From contig CANRVI010000005.1 in assembly GCA_947643245.1 (NCBI GenBank), forward strand, positions 1 through 34,112: a DNA stretch of 34,112 nucleotides, written 5' to 3'. Below, one piece after another: positions 1 to 10,065 of the stretch. The DNA comes from an uncultured Clostridia bacterium (lineage in GTDB: Bacteria > Bacillota > Clostridia > Oscillospirales > CAG-272). The notes beneath the pieces were generated by a model that saw only the letters and a program-made list of their open reading frames with translations, was not told the origin of the DNA and did not search any database. Made by a program: the position numbers and the translations under genes. How positions within the stretch are numbered: the first letter of the stretch is position 1; every line of letters starts with the position of its first letter.

Positions 1-698
1 TAGTCTTTCAAATACTTTTCATATAAGTCTGGCCTGCGCAGACGGGTTACTTCCTCCGCCTGCTCCAGCCGCCACTTGTCAATATTTTCGTGATGGCCGC
101 TTAGGAGTACATCCGGCACCCGTTCCCCCCGAAATACTTCCGGACGGGTGTATTGGGGATATTCCAGAAGCTCCTTTTCAAAACTCTCTTTCTCATGACA
201 TTCCGCCTCCGGCAGAACGCCATCGATCAACCGGCCAACACTGTCCGCCAGGATACACGCAGGCAGCTCCCCGCCAGTGAGCACATAATCGCCGATGGAA
301 ATTTCTTCATCGGCTACAGCGTCTACCGCGCGCTGGTCAATTCCTTCATAATGGCCGCACAAAAGAATCAGCCGGTCATATTCAGCCAGCCGTTGTGCGT
401 CCTTTTGGGAGAAGGTTTTGCCTCTGGGCGACAAATATATGGTGCGAACCTGCTCTCCTGCCGTTGCAGATGCTTGTACCGCTTGCCAGCAGTTCCATAC
501 CGGCGGTGCCGCCATCAGCATACCTCTGCCGCCGCCGTATGGGGTATCGTCCACGCGCCGGTGCTTATTTTCCGAATAATCTCGTATATTATGGGCGTGT
601 ACCTCTAAAATTCCGTTTTTTTGCGCCCTGCCGATGATACTTTCTGATAAAACAGATTCTACCATGGCGGGAAACAGGGTCAAAATATCGAACCGCAT
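1..698 (-). CDS. trmD: tRNA (guanine-N1)-methyltransferase TrmD, C-terminus cut by window edge
   Basis: Minus-strand reading from ATG at 698 gives MRFDILTLFPAMVESVLSESIIGRA...VDDTPYGGGRGML...LCGHYEGIDQRAVD...EISIGDYVLTGGELPA, typical TrmD. Overlaps the rimM stop (TAATG). Confidence 0.96.
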   Translation of the reverse strand, partial: MRFDILTLFPAMVESVLSESIIGRAQKNGILEVHAHNIRDYSENKHRRVDDTPYGGGRGMLMAAPPVWNCWQAVQASATAGEQVRTIYLSPRGKTFSQKDAQRLAEYDRLILLCGHYEGIDQRAVDAVADEEISIGDYVLTGGELPACILADSVGRLIDGVLPEAECHEKESFEKELLEYPQYTRPEVFRGERVPDVLLSGHHENIDKWRLEQAEEVTRLRRPDLYEKYLKD

Positions 699-1225
699 TA
701 TCCCTCACGCATCCCTTCAATCAGCCGTACGTAGATTCCCTCCGGCTTTTCCTGTCCAAAGGAGATTTCCAAAATAAAGGCGGGTACGGCGGGAATCATG
801 AAGGAATGTTCTCCATCCCGCACTACATATACAGGATGCGCTCCGGGAAACGTCACATCCTCCAGTACGCCGCAGGGCTCTCCGTCGTCCGCATTGATTA
901 CCGGCAGTCCTAGCAGATCCGCGACGAAATGCGCGCCCTCCTGCAGAGGAAGATCCTCCCGCTTTGCATAAAATACCTTGTCCCGCAGGGCTACTGCCTC
1001 CTCCAGAGTATCGATTCCTGCAAAAGTTGCCAGCACCATGTTTTTCTGTACGCTGGCATGGACGACAGGCATTGCACGATATTTGTCCCCCTCCCGCAGA
1101 TACATCGTTTTCAGGGATGCCAGAACAGACGGTGAATCACACCGGCTGGCAAGACGCACGCCGCCCTTTACACCATGGGTGTTTACCGCCTGGGCGCATT
1201 CTAGGTAGGCTTGTTTTTCTCGCAT
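698..1225 (-). CDS. rimM: 16S rRNA processing protein RimM
   Basis: ORF 175 aa with RimM-like features (VNTHGVKGGVRL, DDGEPCGVLEDV, IPAVPAFI) directly upstream of trmD. Confidence 0.93.
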   Translation of the reverse strand: MREKQAYLECAQAVNTHGVKGGVRLASRCDSPSVLASLKTMYLREGDKYRAMPVVHASVQKNMVLATFAGIDTLEEAVALRDKVFYAKREDLPLQEGAHFVADLLGLPVINADDGEPCGVLEDVTFPGAHPVYVVRDGEHSFMIPAVPAFILEISFGQEKPEGIYVRLIEGMREG

Positions 1226-1282
1226 ATATCTTTCCTCGTTTATAGTGTTATGGTGAAATGCTCCAGCCGCGTTTGCCCTGGC

Positions 1283-1960
1283 TTAGACATCCGGACAGGA
1301 AAAGCAATCGGTACTGGTTACAATATAGTGCCCGTAAAATGTGTAGGGAGAGGTTTCTAAAATTTTTCGAATCTGTCCGGTCAAAAAAATATCTTCAATA
1401 GAAGGTTCCCGTACATTGTTCGCATGGTTGTGGGCCAGGATGACTCCGCTGGCTTCATGCTGTTTGGCATAGGAAAGGATCAGGTCGCCATAAGACTCCG
1501 GCCGGATGTATCTGCCCTGAGACAGAATCACATTGTCAATCACTCGACAATCCGCGTCCAGCAGCAGCGCCGTTACAGTAGAAGCCGGCTTCCCTCTGTA
1601 CCATATATATAAATACATACTTCTTTGAAAAGCGTTTTCCAGCGGTTCTTTGGAAAATGCCTCCAGCACTGCCCGTCGAGAAAAGATTCCTGACGTTTTA
1701 ATCAGCATTGCACTGGCAGGACCGATTCCGTCTGCCTGCTGCATTTTTTCCGTATCGCTTTCCAAAAGCTGCAGACAGCTTTGATTATCAATTAGCGCGT
1801 GTGCAGCGGGATTGGTATTTTTCTGTGTTATAGAGAAATACAGCAGCATTTCCAAAAGTTCGTGGGGTTCAAATACATCGCCGCCATGCTTCATCAGTTT
1901 TGCCCGCATACGTTGACGGTGCGCATCGTGAATATTTTTCTTTGTCATATGAATCTCCAT
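1283..1960 (-). CDS. RadC-like JAB/JAMM domain protein
   Basis: HhH-like region (QQADGIGPASAMLIK) and JAMM motif HNHANNVREPSIED, which fits HxHx7Sx2D. Confidence 0.88.
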   Translation of the reverse strand: MEIHMTKKNIHDAHRQRMRAKLMKHGGDVFEPHELLEMLLYFSITQKNTNPAAHALIDNQSCLQLLESDTEKMQQADGIGPASAMLIKTSGIFSRRAVLEAFSKEPLENAFQRSMYLYIWYRGKPASTVTALLLDADCRVIDNVILSQGRYIRPESYGDLILSYAKQHEASGVILAHNHANNVREPSIEDIFLTGQIRKILETSPYTFYGHYIVTSTDCFSCPDV

Positions 1961-3810
1961 TACCCTGCGGATTCTGTGAGCCGGTAAATTTGTACATATC
2001 CGGCCTCAATCACCAAAGTATAGTCATCTGCCATAGCCATCCGCATTTTTTTTGTATGCGTATCGTTCGCATATCGGGTATCCAGCACATAATATTCCGT
2101 TTGTTCCAGCGGGGCGTAATAGTCCGGGCAGGAGTGGAGATCGTCTACAAAATATAGATGGGGCATCATGTATCCATACGCCGTTACGGAAGCGTCTGCG
2201 GGGATGTCCTTCAGCGCATCTGCGGTGGCGTCGTATTCCGTTTTGTTTGCATAGTATCGGGTGACATTTCGTTGCGCCTTGGGATACACGGCGGATACGG
2301 AAAATACCAATCCCAGCGCCAGGGCGCTGCAGAAGAAAAGCCGCCGTCCCGCGGGACCCCACCCAGACACGGTAAGCATCGCCGATACAAGAAGTAAAGC
2401 AGCGGTGCCATAGGTATATTGAAAATCAATGTTAAACTGATACATCCAGTCTGGCATAAGGTTGACAACCAGCAGAGGAATCAGCAGTACCAGCTGCACA
2501 GACCGTTTTCCCGCAAAGGGCGTAAACAGCAGAGGCGCGCATAGCCACAGCACAAACTCTAACTTTTGGCCGGAATAGGTAAGTTCCTGGTAGACTTCCG
2601 TCTCGGCCCCGGAGAAAACCTCCCGGATGAGATACCCAATATTATAAAAACAGGTGCGTACAGCGTCCAACAGGCTTCCTCCTCCCACAGAAGAAGAGAA
2701 ATTTGCAAACCGGTCAGACATGATTTCACCGCCGGACAGTCGAATCATGGAGCAGGCAAATACAAACCATACGAGAGACGCACCAATCATGCCGGCGGCA
2801 AACCATCGGTCACGGCGGGAGAGAAGCATCCAAAATGCCACCGCTGCTACATAGATGAAGGCGTCTTCCTTGACGCAAAGGACCAGCAGAGCAAACACTG
2901 CCGCAGGAAGGCGACGCCGCTCCAGTATAAAGGAGATCATATAGAGCAGCAGAACCGATAAAATTTTATTTTCATGAAAATCGTAAAAACAGCCGTTTGC
3001 CATCGTAGGATACAGGGCATACAATACCGCCGCGCCGGTAGCACACAGAGGACGCATGCCCAGCGAACGGCAGATACGCCGCAGGGGAAACATGCCCAGA
3101 CCTACAATCACCGCCTGCGCCAAAAGAAGATATGCGGGGCTGCGCACTAGCATATATCCAGGCAGCAGCAGGTAATAAATGGGGGAAAAGTGCACGGCGA
3201 AATGGGAGAGATATTGACTGCGTTCTACAGTCGTAAAAGGCAGTCCCGTTTTGGCCATCTGTTCAAACATCTGACAAAAAATTCCGAAGTCAAAGGTGCC
3301 GTGGGCAAAAGCCTTGTATTTTGCTATGGTGCAAAAACCGACAAACAGGCAGAATAGGAGAAAAACAGCCGCCGTCACATACAGGGAGGCCCGCCAGGAG
3401 AAGGAGATGCCTTCCAGCCCCAGCCGGTTTTCTCCGACGACATATTTTGCAATAAGCAAAAGGACTGCACCTACGCCGATATTGAAAAACAAATCTCCCG
3501 AAAGGGTGCCTACCAGCAAAAGGCTGTATAAAAGAGCGGACACAAAGAGGCACCAGTTGATGATCCGCGTAGTTCTTGTAAGTAAAAAGCCCGCCCACAA
3601 AAAGAACAGGGCGGTAAAAAACGTGCCCCAGAAAAGGAGCAAGGACATTTGCCGCATCCAGGCAAGGCTGGTGAAATCTCCGGCTGCCGCACCGGTAAAG
3701 GAAGCGCACACGAAGGCGCACGCCAACATGGCAAACAAGTCTGTCATGCCAAATCCATTTTCCTGATGCATTTTCAAAAGGCGCTGCCAAAAAGACTGCA
3801 AAGGGCGCAT
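1960..3810 (-). CDS. DUF2079-type polytopic membrane protein
   Basis: Multipass hydrophobic protein with FDFGIFCQMFEQMAKTGLPFTTVE...SHFAVHFSPIYYLLLP. Start placed at ATG 3810 (MRPLQSFW) because AAAGGAG lies just upstream; the ORF track start at 3873 is longer. Confidence 0.85.
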   Translation of the reverse strand: MRPLQSFWQRLLKMHQENGFGMTDLFAMLACAFVCASFTGAAAGDFTSLAWMRQMSLLLFWGTFFTALFFLWAGFLLTRTTRIINWCLFVSALLYSLLLVGTLSGDLFFNIGVGAVLLLIAKYVVGENRLGLEGISFSWRASLYVTAAVFLLFCLFVGFCTIAKYKAFAHGTFDFGIFCQMFEQMAKTGLPFTTVERSQYLSHFAVHFSPIYYLLLPGYMLVRSPAYLLLAQAVIVGLGMFPLRRICRSLGMRPLCATGAAVLYALYPTMANGCFYDFHENKILSVLLLYMISFILERRRLPAAVFALLVLCVKEDAFIYVAAVAFWMLLSRRDRWFAAGMIGASLVWFVFACSMIRLSGGEIMSDRFANFSSSVGGGSLLDAVRTCFYNIGYLIREVFSGAETEVYQELTYSGQKLEFVLWLCAPLLFTPFAGKRSVQLVLLIPLLVVNLMPDWMYQFNIDFQYTYGTAALLLVSAMLTVSGWGPAGRRLFFCSALALGLVFSVSAVYPKAQRNVTRYYANKTEYDATADALKDIPADASVTAYGYMMPHLYFVDDLHSCPDYYAPLEQTEYYVLDTRYANDTHTKKMRMAMADDYTLVIEAGYVQIYRLTESAG

Positions 3811-4042
3811 GTACCAAGGCTCCTTTCTATAAAATACCAAAAATACCCAAATGTACAATTTATTGTAACACACGTTAAAAAAAAGGTCAATAGGGTTCTT
3901 TTTTTAGCATAAACCTGCCCTGAACTACGCATTGCCTGCAAGAAATACAACTTATGTATTTTTTATAAAAATTAAACATTACTATCAATATATTCCAATT
4001 TAAATAATTGCAGCGATTTCCCACGCTTGCAGGAATTACCGC

Positions 4043-4071
4043 TTGCCACTTATGTCTGTTTCCTGTATAAT
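4043..4071 (+). promoter_or_regulatory. sigma-A type promoter (TTGCCA-N17-TATAAT) for the tilS-hpt-ftsH region
   Basis: -35 TTGCCA 4043..4048, 17-nt spacer, -10 TATAAT 4066..4071, about 30 nt before the SD and ATG at 4100. Confidence 0.75.
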
Positions 4072-4099
4072 ATAGGCAGTACATAATATAGGAGGAGCC

Positions 4100-4315
4100 A
4101 TGAAGCTGACTGAGCGAAAAATATTGATGCTGCTGAAACTGTGCTTTAGCGCTGTGATCCTGCAGCTGTTTTTGATTTGTCTGGCGCTGGGAGACGGAGT
4201 CCAGTCCGACTACATAACGCAAGTTCCCGAAATGCTGGAATATGCAGCTATGGCCACTGTGGTTACCTTAGGAGGTGGCCTGGCTCTGGAATATGCCTTA
4301 AAGGTTTACGGCTGA
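4100..4315 (+). CDS. small membrane protein (71 aa), unknown
   Basis: SD AGGAGGAG before the ATG; two hydrophobic segments (AVILQLFLICLALG, MATVVTLGGGLALEYAL); sits directly before tilS. Confidence 0.7.
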   Translation: MKLTERKILMLLKLCFSAVILQLFLICLALGDGVQSDYITQVPEMLEYAAMATVVTLGGGLALEYALKVYG

Positions 4316-4334
4316 ACATCGAAGGAGCTGCAAT

Positions 4335-5720
4335 GTGAAACTGTTTGAGAAAATAAAAAAAAGCATGGGTGATACAGGGATTCTTCCTTCGTTGGAGGAC
4401 TGTGGCACCATACTTTGTGCCTTGTCCGGCGGCGCGGATTCTGTGGTGCTGCTGCATTTTCTGCATTGGTATCTGCCAGAGCGGGGGATCCGCCTTGCGG
4501 CCGCACATTTGCATCACGGAATTCGGGGAGCAGCTGCAGACGCGGATGAAGCGTTTTGCCGCCATTTATGCACAGAACTGCAGATTCCCTTTTACAGCCG
4601 TCGCCTGGATATTCCCGCCATGGCAAAAGAAACGGGATTAGGGCTGGAAGAATGTGCCAGGAAGGAGCGCTACGCTTTTTTAGAAGAAGTATGCAGCGAT
4701 CTGCCTGGCGCTCTCATCGCCACAGCCCACAATGCCACCGACCATTTGGAAACCGTGTTGTTTCATTTGGCCAGAGGATGCGGTGCTAGTGGACTTTGCG
4801 GGATAGCTCCCCTGCGGGACGGATCTGTTATTCGTCCCCTTTTGTGCTGCACGGCAAAAGAAGTGCGGGACTTTGCAAAGGCGGAGAGAATATCCTATGT
4901 GACGGATGAAACCAACAGCGACACTGCTTATACTAGAAATTATATCCGGGAGAAGCTGGTTCCTGCGATGCTGCAGATCAATCCCCAGTGTGAGACTGCC
5001 GCCCTGCGGATGAGCGGCCTGCTGCGCGGGGATCTTGCCTATATAGAGAACGCCGCCGTGGGCTTGCTGTCCCCGGACGGCTCTCTTTTGGCGCCGAACG
5101 CGGCTGCAGCGCCCAGCGCGCTGCTGTCCCGATGTATCCTTGCCATGTATCGCCGGTATGCAGGATATGAAAAAACGCTGGGGGCAATGCACCTTAAACA
5201 CTGTATGGCGTTGATTCGCGGTAGTCGTCCGGGCCGTATCAGCCTGCCGGGCCGTGCGGCGCTGTTTTTCCAAGGCGAGCGAATCTGGATCGGCCAGGAT
5301 CCCACTTTTGCGCAGTCGGCTGTATCGGGTGTGATTCCCCTTTCTGTAGGAGATGCTGTCTTATTTGGCCCTTTTTTGGTTAAAGTGTCAAAAGAGCGGG
5401 CAGAGATTGTTCCTCCCGACCAAAATATTTACAATTTAGCAATATACGGTACGCTGGATTTTGATAAAATAAACAATAGTCTTTATATCCGTGCCAGAAG
5501 GGCCGGCGATGTATATTTTACCGGCGGTATGCACAAAAAAATAAAAAAACTTTTTGGCGCTATGAAAATTCCTTCTCATTTGCGGGATTCTTATCCCCTT
5601 TTATGTGACGAGGAGGGAATTCTTTGGGTACCCGGCCTGCGTCCCCGCGATGGCTGCACAAGCGCATTGGCCGCAGCCGGCTCTGTTTATATCGGCGTTT
5701 GGTATGCCGGCGAAAAATAA
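4335..5720 (+). CDS. tilS: tRNA(Ile)-lysidine synthase
   Basis: GTG start with SD AAGGAG; PP-loop ALSGGADSVVLLHFL, LAAAHLHHGIRG, ATAHNATDHLETVLFHLARG. Confidence 0.95.
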   Translation: MKLFEKIKKSMGDTGILPSLEDCGTILCALSGGADSVVLLHFLHWYLPERGIRLAAAHLHHGIRGAAADADEAFCRHLCTELQIPFYSRRLDIPAMAKETGLGLEECARKERYAFLEEVCSDLPGALIATAHNATDHLETVLFHLARGCGASGLCGIAPLRDGSVIRPLLCCTAKEVRDFAKAERISYVTDETNSDTAYTRNYIREKLVPAMLQINPQCETAALRMSGLLRGDLAYIENAAVGLLSPDGSLLAPNAAAAPSALLSRCILAMYRRYAGYEKTLGAMHLKHCMALIRGSRPGRISLPGRAALFFQGERIWIGQDPTFAQSAVSGVIPLSVGDAVLFGPFLVKVSKERAEIVPPDQNIYNLAIYGTLDFDKINNSLYIRARRAGDVYFTGGMHKKIKKLFGAMKIPSHLRDSYPLLCDEEGILWVPGLRPRDGCTSALAAAGSVYIGVWYAGEK

Positions 5721-5739
5721 ACACAGAAAGGTTGCAGAT

Positions 5740-6303
5740 ATGAGAGTGCATCATGACGTGTGGGATCAGGATGTGGAACAGGTTCTGATCAGTGAGCAGG
5801 AGCTGGATGAAATCGTTTCTCGCATTGCTGCCCAAATTGATCAGGATTATAAGGATAAAAACCTGCTTCTCCTGTGCATACTGAAAGGGAGCCTTGTTTT
5901 TATGGGGGATTTAATGAAAAAACTTTCCATCCCCTGTGAGATAGACTGTATGAAGGTTTCTTCCTATGGACATGGAACGGTCACCAGCGGAAGAATCAAT
6001 ATCCTCTTGGATTTGCACCGACAGGATCTCAGCGAGAAAGACATACTCATTATTGAAGATATTATCGACAGCGGGAAAACGCTGTCTTATCTGGTCTCTT
6101 ATCTGCGTATAAACGGCGCGCGGAGCGTACGCACTGTGGCGCTGTTGGATAAACCTTCCCGCAGAGAAGTAGATTATACCCCCGATTATGTAGGCAGGGA
6201 GATTCCTGATGCATTTGTGGTGGGATACGGGCTGGACTTTGGAGAGAAATATCGCTCCCTGCCTTATGTAGGGATACTGAAACCGGAAATTTATACAAAC
6301 TAA
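5740..6303 (+). CDS. hpt: hypoxanthine phosphoribosyltransferase
   Basis: PRPP-binding motif ILIIEDIIDSGKTLSYL, VGYGLDFGEKYRSLPYVGIL; ATG 5740 with upstream AGAAAGG; follows tilS as in many Firmicutes. Confidence 0.95.
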   Translation: MRVHHDVWDQDVEQVLISEQELDEIVSRIAAQIDQDYKDKNLLLLCILKGSLVFMGDLMKKLSIPCEIDCMKVSSYGHGTVTSGRINILLDLHRQDLSEKDILIIEDIIDSGKTLSYLVSYLRINGARSVRTVALLDKPSRREVDYTPDYVGREIPDAFVVGYGLDFGEKYRSLPYVGILKPEIYTN

Positions 6304-6369
6304 GCGTCCCGGGATTTCTTTCTATATATGCGGCAATATTTTGCAGACAAAAGAAAGGATTGACTTTTC

Positions 6370-8400
6370 ATGAAGAAAAACGGCTTAAAGGTCGCAGTTT
6401 GGTATGTGGCCCTGATCGCAGTGGTAATCGTGGTGATCGCCTTGCTGTACGGAGGCGGCGACAAAGCAGATCTTACCTACGGCGATATCGTAGATTATTT
6501 CGAAGACGAACAGGTGGAACAGTTCTCCATCGACTATAATAACGCCACCCTGAAAATGATCATACGGGCGCAGGGCGATGAGGATAAGCAGTCTGTAGTG
6601 AAATACAGGCTGGCGGATGTAAACGTATTCCTGCTGGATATGAAAGATCTGATCGACGAACAGTACGAGGCGGGAATCATCACAAAATATGACCTGCAGC
6701 CGGCTACCATTGTGCCTTGGTGGGTCAGCTTCCTGCCTTATTTGATCATTGCCATCGTCTTTATTGTGCTATGGTGGTATATGATGAGTCAGGCCACCGG
6801 CGGCAAGGGCAGTAAAATCGGCAACTTTGGGAAAGCAAAAATGCGCACCGGGGACAAGGTCAAGGTGTATTTCCGCGACGTTGCCGGAGCCGATGAAGAA
6901 AAGGCAGAGCTGGAAGAAATTGTTGAATTTTTGAAGGACCCTCAGAAGTTTACCAAGTTAGGTGCGAAAATCCCCCATGGCGTGCTGCTTATGGGCCCTC
7001 CCGGAACAGGTAAAACCCTGCTGGCAAAAGCGGTTGCTGGTGAGGCTGGTGTTCCCTTCTATTCTATTTCTGGTTCAGACTTTGTGGAGATGTATGTGGG
7101 TGTGGGCGCTTCCCGTGTGCGGGATTTGTTTGAGACTGCCCGCAAAAATCCTGCGTCTATTGTGTTTATCGATGAGATTGACGCAGTAGGCCGGCAGCGC
7201 GGGACGGGACTTGGCGGCGGCCACGATGAACGGGAACAGACACTGAACCAGCTGCTGGTAGAGATGGACGGCTTTGGCTCCACCGAAGGGATTATTGTCA
7301 TTGCGGCAACCAACCGCCCCGACGTTTTAGACCCAGCACTGCTGCGTCCCGGTCGTTTTGACCGGCAAATCACCGTCCACCAGCCAGATATCCACGGACG
7401 GGAAGAAATCCTCCATGTGCACGCCCGTAACAAGCCACTGGAAGCCAGTGTGGATTTGTCTGTGATTGCAAAGAGCACATCTGGCTTTACGGGAGCGGAT
7501 CTTGCAAATCTGCTCAATGAAGCGGCACTCCTTGCCGCACGAAAAAATAAATCGCTCATTGGTATGGACGAATTGGAAGATGCCTTTACAAAAATTGTGG
7601 CAGGCCCGCAAAAGCGTTCTATGCGTATCAAGGAGTCAGAGAAGCTGAAAACGGCTTATCACGAAGCTGGTCATGCGGTACTGTCTCACGTGTTGCCGTT
7701 GATTGATCCTGTGCATCAGGTTTCCATTATCCCAAGCGGAAACGCCCTTGGATATACCTTGAACCTGCCGGCGGAAGACAAATACAGCGTATACCGTAAT
7801 GAACTTAAGCAAAAAATTTCTATGCTGCTGGGTGGCCGTGTAGCAGAGCAGTTGATTTTTGACGACTTCTCCGGCGGCGCTTCCAACGATATTCAGCGTG
7901 CAACCCAGATTGCCAGAAAGATGGTTATGCAGCTTGGTATGAGCGAACTGGGACCGATTCTGTTTGGCAGCGGCCACAGCGATACGGAAGTATTCCTGGG
8001 TAGAGACTTCTCGCAGAATCGAGACTTCTCCGAAGCGATTGCTGCAAAAATCGATGAGCAGATTGAAAAGATTATCACCGAATCCTATAATGAAGCAAAA
8101 CGTCTGCTTTCTGAAAATATTGATAAACTGCATTTCATTGCAAAGTATCTGGTTAAGAATGAGATCATGAACGGCGATCAGTTCCGCCGGATTATGGAAG
8201 ATCCGAATGTGACTGTGGAAGAGCTGGAAGAAATGTATGCGGAGAAACGGCGCCGCAGTGAAGCAGAAAACGAGGCGAGGGCTCTGCAAATTAAGGAAAA
8301 TGAACGGCGCAGAGAAGAGGCCCGCCGGTTGGAAGAAGAAAAACGGCGCGGTGAAATAAGCAACACGCCTGAGAAATCAGAAAACGATGCAAACGAGTAA
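6370..8400 (+). CDS. ftsH: ATP-dependent zinc metalloprotease FtsH
   Basis: Two N-terminal TM segments, Walker [29 protein letters not shown], zinc motif HEAGH. Confidence 0.98.
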   Translation: MKKNGLKVAVWYVALIAVVIVVIALLYGGGDKADLTYGDIVDYFEDEQVEQFSIDYNNATLKMIIRAQGDEDKQSVVKYRLADVNVFLLDMKDLIDEQYEAGIITKYDLQPATIVPWWVSFLPYLIIAIVFIVLWWYMMSQATGGKGSKIGNFGKAKMRTGDKVKVYFRDVAGADEEKAELEEIVEFLKDPQKFTKLGAKIPHGVLLMGPPGTGKTLLAKAVAGEAGVPFYSISGSDFVEMYVGVGASRVRDLFETARKNPASIVFIDEIDAVGRQRGTGLGGGHDEREQTLNQLLVEMDGFGSTEGIIVIAATNRPDVLDPALLRPGRFDRQITVHQPDIHGREEILHVHARNKPLEASVDLSVIAKSTSGFTGADLANLLNEAALLAARKNKSLIGMDELEDAFTKIVAGPQKRSMRIKESEKLKTAYHEAGHAVLSHVLPLIDPVHQVSIIPSGNALGYTLNLPAEDKYSVYRNELKQKISMLLGGRVAEQLIFDDFSGGASNDIQRATQIARKMVMQLGMSELGPILFGSGHSDTEVFLGRDFSQNRDFSEAIAAKIDEQIEKIITESYNEAKRLLSENIDKLHFIAKYLVKNEIMNGDQFRRIMEDPNVTVEELEEMYAEKRRRSEAENEARALQIKENERRREEARRLEEEKRRGEISNTPEKSENDANE

Positions 8401-8414
8401 TAGGAATTAAATAT

Positions 8415-8448
8415 AAAAATCCCCGAAAGACTGCTTTCGGGGATTTTT
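8415..8448 (+). terminator. rho-independent terminator after ftsH
   Basis: AAAAATCCCCGAAAG-actg-CTTTCGGGGATTTTT. Confidence 0.88.
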
Positions 8449-8502
8449 ACATGCTGTGAGGAATGCGATTGTTGACGATCTTTCCCACCGGTATCTAGTA
8501 TC

Positions 8503-8534
8503 AAAAAGGATAGGGCATATGCCCTATCCTTTTT
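8503..8534. terminator. bidirectional terminator between ftsH and the convergent DUF4340 gene
   Basis: AAAAAGGATAGGGCATATGCCCTATCCTTTTT, perfect inverted repeat. Confidence 0.85.
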
Positions 8535-8544
8535 GTCGTTAAAA

Positions 8545-10065
8545 TCAGCTTTTTTCAAAAGCCGTAACCTCTTCTCCGTTTAAAATCCGCAAAGTATCGT
8601 TTTCAATTTTTTTGACAAGATCTGTTAGTACGTAAAATTCTCCTACTCCGTCCACAGTCACCAGGGAATGCCGGGTGGAATACGGATAAAATCGATACAC
8701 CGTTTCCTCTCCAGATAAAGTTTTAGCTGTAAAGGTCATATACGCGTTAGCAGGGTCGGCGGCATAAGCCTCCATTTCCGCTTGTGTCATGGTAGCATAT
8801 ATGTCCGCGCTGTAGTAATCCTGAATCGAAACTGCCAAAAGCGATTTATAATATTCTCGGAATGAGGGAATATAATCTTCCCGCAGCCCTTCTTTCTCGT
8901 TTACCGTAACATTCAAAATCGGCTTGTCGTTCGCGTCCTTATCGTGCGTCAGACGGAAGCTGGCTTGTACAGTATCCGTAGAGACGGACAACTGCCGGAT
9001 GTTGGTGATATATTCCTGATACACATAGGGATCAATCCAGTCGATAAGAGAATATTCCAAATAGGCATGGTCCTCTGCACTGCAAACACCAATCACATTG
9101 GGGTACAGGCTGGAACATACATAATAGGTGCCATCCTCTGTACGGGCGGAAAAAGTCAAGCGGAAGGTCTGCCCTTCATATTCAAAAACGATTTCGTGGG
9201 CGGGCTGATCCAGCCCTACCGCCGCGAAATCTTCCGCCGCAGCGCCCAGCTTATAGCAGGATTTTGCCCGAAGCTCCAAATACGCAAAAATGATTTCATA
9301 GTACATGTTGGAATTGGGGTAATAGGAGGTGGGATAGTCCATAATGTTTTCCGCAAGGGCCTCTGGATTATTTTGGTCTTTTTTATCCTTCAGGCGAATG
9401 CGCAGCAGCATATCCCCGTCTTGGTATACGGTGAAATGGTTTACTTGGTAGTAATTTTTCTGGGAGATACCAGTGGTGAGCACAGGGGTTACATAGTTTT
9501 CAATGGGAACGAGCACAGTGTCCGCCACTTCTGTTCCAAGGACGTAGACGCTGCGCCGTCCTTCTAGCATACAGTAATAGCCACCGCCGGTAAGCAGCCG
9601 GTCTCCAACCAATACAGTAAATTTGTCTCCTCCATTAGAGGTTACCGTCCACCGGGCTACCGGTTGATCCAGCCCGTATTCTGCAATTTTTTCGTCGGAC
9701 AGGTTGTTGCCTACCTTAGTTTTGGAAAGGGTGTAGGAGGATACGTTTACAAGGGCGGCAAACAGATTTTCGCTGTAGGGGACAGCGTCATATCCCTTGA
9801 TTTTAAATTTGTTTTGCTCCGCCTGATAAAAGGCAAAGGTGCCATATTCGTTTTCCACTTCTATCTGTGCAATATCGCTGCGGGACAGGGACCCAAACAG
9901 GAAAAAACGGTCTCCGCTGCCAAGGGCCTCCCCTGCTTCCGTTTCGGGAGCCTCTGTTTCAATTTCCTCCGGCTCCGTTAGAGGACGAATCACGAAGAAG
10001 TATCCCACAAGCAGGAGTACAAACAGGGAAAGCAGTACAATAATCAGTATTTTCTGCCGTTTCAT
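8545..10065 (-). CDS. DUF4340 domain-containing protein of a Gld-like ABC system
   Basis: Single N-terminal TM (ILIIVLLSLFVLLLVGYFFVI), repeated IKGYDAVPYSENLFAAL / YGLDQPVARWTV style modules; 4-bp overlap with the upstream GldG-like ORF. Confidence 0.85.
   Translation of the reverse strand: MKRQKILIIVLLSLFVLLLVGYFFVIRPLTEPEEIETEAPETEAGEALGSGDRFFLFGSLSRSDIAQIEVENEYGTFAFYQAEQNKFKIKGYDAVPYSENLFAALVNVSSYTLSKTKVGNNLSDEKIAEYGLDQPVARWTVTSNGGDKFTVLVGDRLLTGGGYYCMLEGRRSVYVLGTEVADTVLVPIENYVTPVLTTGISQKNYYQVNHFTVYQDGDMLLRIRLKDKKDQNNPEALAENIMDYPTSYYPNSNMYYEIIFAYLELRAKSCYKLGAAAEDFAAVGLDQPAHEIVFEYEGQTFRLTFSARTEDGTYYVCSSLYPNVIGVCSAEDHAYLEYSLIDWIDPYVYQEYITNIRQLSVSTDTVQASFRLTHDKDANDKPILNVTVNEKEGLREDYIPSFREYYKSLLAVSIQDYYSADIYATMTQAEMEAYAADPANAYMTFTAKTLSGEETVYRFYPYSTRHSLVTVDGVGEFYVLTDLVKKIENDTLRILNGEEVTAFEKS

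Noticed and set aside
153-637. Plus-strand ORFs of 151 and 80 aa
   Set aside because: Antisense to trmD, which is clearly coding on the minus strand.
1417-1465. Possible loss of the RadC JAMM active site (HNHANN instead of HNHPSG)
   Set aside because: Spacing HxHx7Sx2D is intact, so the metal site appears preserved; ordinary variation.
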